64,000 bases of DNA from Brevibacillus invocatus (lineage in GTDB: Bacteria; Bacillota; Bacilli; Brevibacillales; Brevibacillaceae). A program made the position numbers and the translations under genes. The stretch lies in contig NZ_RHHR01000034.1 of NCBI RefSeq assembly GCF_003710915.1, positions 48,268 through 112,267 of the forward strand, written 5' to 3'. The notes beneath the pieces were generated by a model, which saw nothing but the letters and a program-made list of their open reading frames with translations, was not told the DNA's origin and did not search any database. Positions 63,822 to 64,000 of this stretch are shown here, piece by piece. Position 1 is the stretch's first letter. Every line of letters begins with the position of its first letter.

Positions 63822-63833
63822 TGCTCTTTGAAA
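63822..63833 (+). promoter_or_regulatory. rrn leader boxA antitermination element
   Basis: TGCTCTTTGAAA is the conserved boxA of Firmicute rRNA leaders, bound by NusB-NusE. Confidence 0.75.
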
Positions 63834-63901
63834 ACTGAACAGCGAAAGCGTTGATGAGTCTATCATGAAATGATTTGCCAGCTTTGAACCAGTAACAAAC
63901 T

Positions 63902-64000
63902 TTATTGGAGAGTTTGATCCTGGCTCAGGACGAACGCTGGCGGCGTGCCTAATACATGCAAGTCGAGCGAGGGTTTTCGGACCCTAGCGGCGGACGGGTG
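63902..64000 (+). rRNA. rrs: 16S ribosomal RNA, 5' end only
   Basis: GGAGAGTTTGATCCTGGCTC begins at 63907, followed by GGACGAACGCTGGCGGCGTG and the V1 segment AGCGAGGGTTTTCGGACCCT, of Brevibacillus type. The gene continues beyond the window. The exact mature 5' end is uncertain by a few bases. Confidence 0.98.

Overview
The window is a continuous piece of a low-to-moderate GC Firmicute chromosome. It looks like Brevibacillus: the 16S rRNA gene that begins near 63902 has a V1 region of Brevibacillus type (recognised by eye, not searched). Strong AGGAGG ribosome sites, many GTG and TTG starts, many Cys-anchored lipoproteins, and spore genes (a gamma-type SASP, cmpA, gerM, ydcC) fit a spore-forming Bacillales member. 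I see no phage, insertion sequence, CRISPR array or tRNA gene. The sequence starts inside an LCP-family gene and ends inside 16S rRNA.

Layout. 1-7.7 kb: LCP cell-wall gene end, two tandem paralogous oligopeptide-binding lipoproteins without transporter partners, two small genes, then an amidase-GerM pair. 7.7-11.9 kb: DUF378 gene and the phosphate operon pstS-pstC-pstA-pstB, with a PhoP-box-like array in front. 11.9-14.8 kb: a MocR-type regulator divergent from a LysE-type exporter and a freestanding B3/B4 tRNA-editing-like domain. 14.8-17.9 kb: a chemoreceptor and a second, orphan pstB. 17.9-20.7 kb: membrane protein, gluconate-dehydrogenase-subunit-3-like protein and GMC oxidoreductase. 20.8-21.9 kb: ArsR regulator, glutaredoxin-like protein and an SASP. 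22.0-30.6 kb: a tight nine-gene unit (HAD phosphatase, RpiR regulator, metallo-beta-lactamase-fold hydrolase, complete five-gene peptide/nickel-type ABC transporter, metallophosphoesterase) whose substrate I cannot name.

30.7-43.3 kb follows the Bacillus subtilis acpS-ydcC-alr-ndoAI-ndoA-rsb-sigB-ydcI-cmpA-sprT order. Differences: an adenine deaminase pseudogene lies before alr, and the sigma-B cluster has rsbT-U-V-W-sigB but no rsbR, rsbS or rsbX. 43.4-59.4 kb follows thiL-tsaE-tsaB-rimI-tsaD-abcF-mog-tatA-tatC-groES-groEL, with a large alkaline-phosphatase-like membrane protein inserted after tsaD. 59.6-63.6 kb: a carbohydrate ABC transporter without its own ATPase, plus a HAD phosphatase, directly in front of the rRNA operon.

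Non-coding signals of most interest: a long hairpin that hides the cmpA ribosome site and carries a sigma-E-like -10 in its loop; a DnaA-box cluster after tsaD; dispersed palindromic repeats at 11.9, 34.0 and 39.9 kb; and a CIRCE operator on groESL. All family calls come from reading the sequence; nothing was searched against a database.
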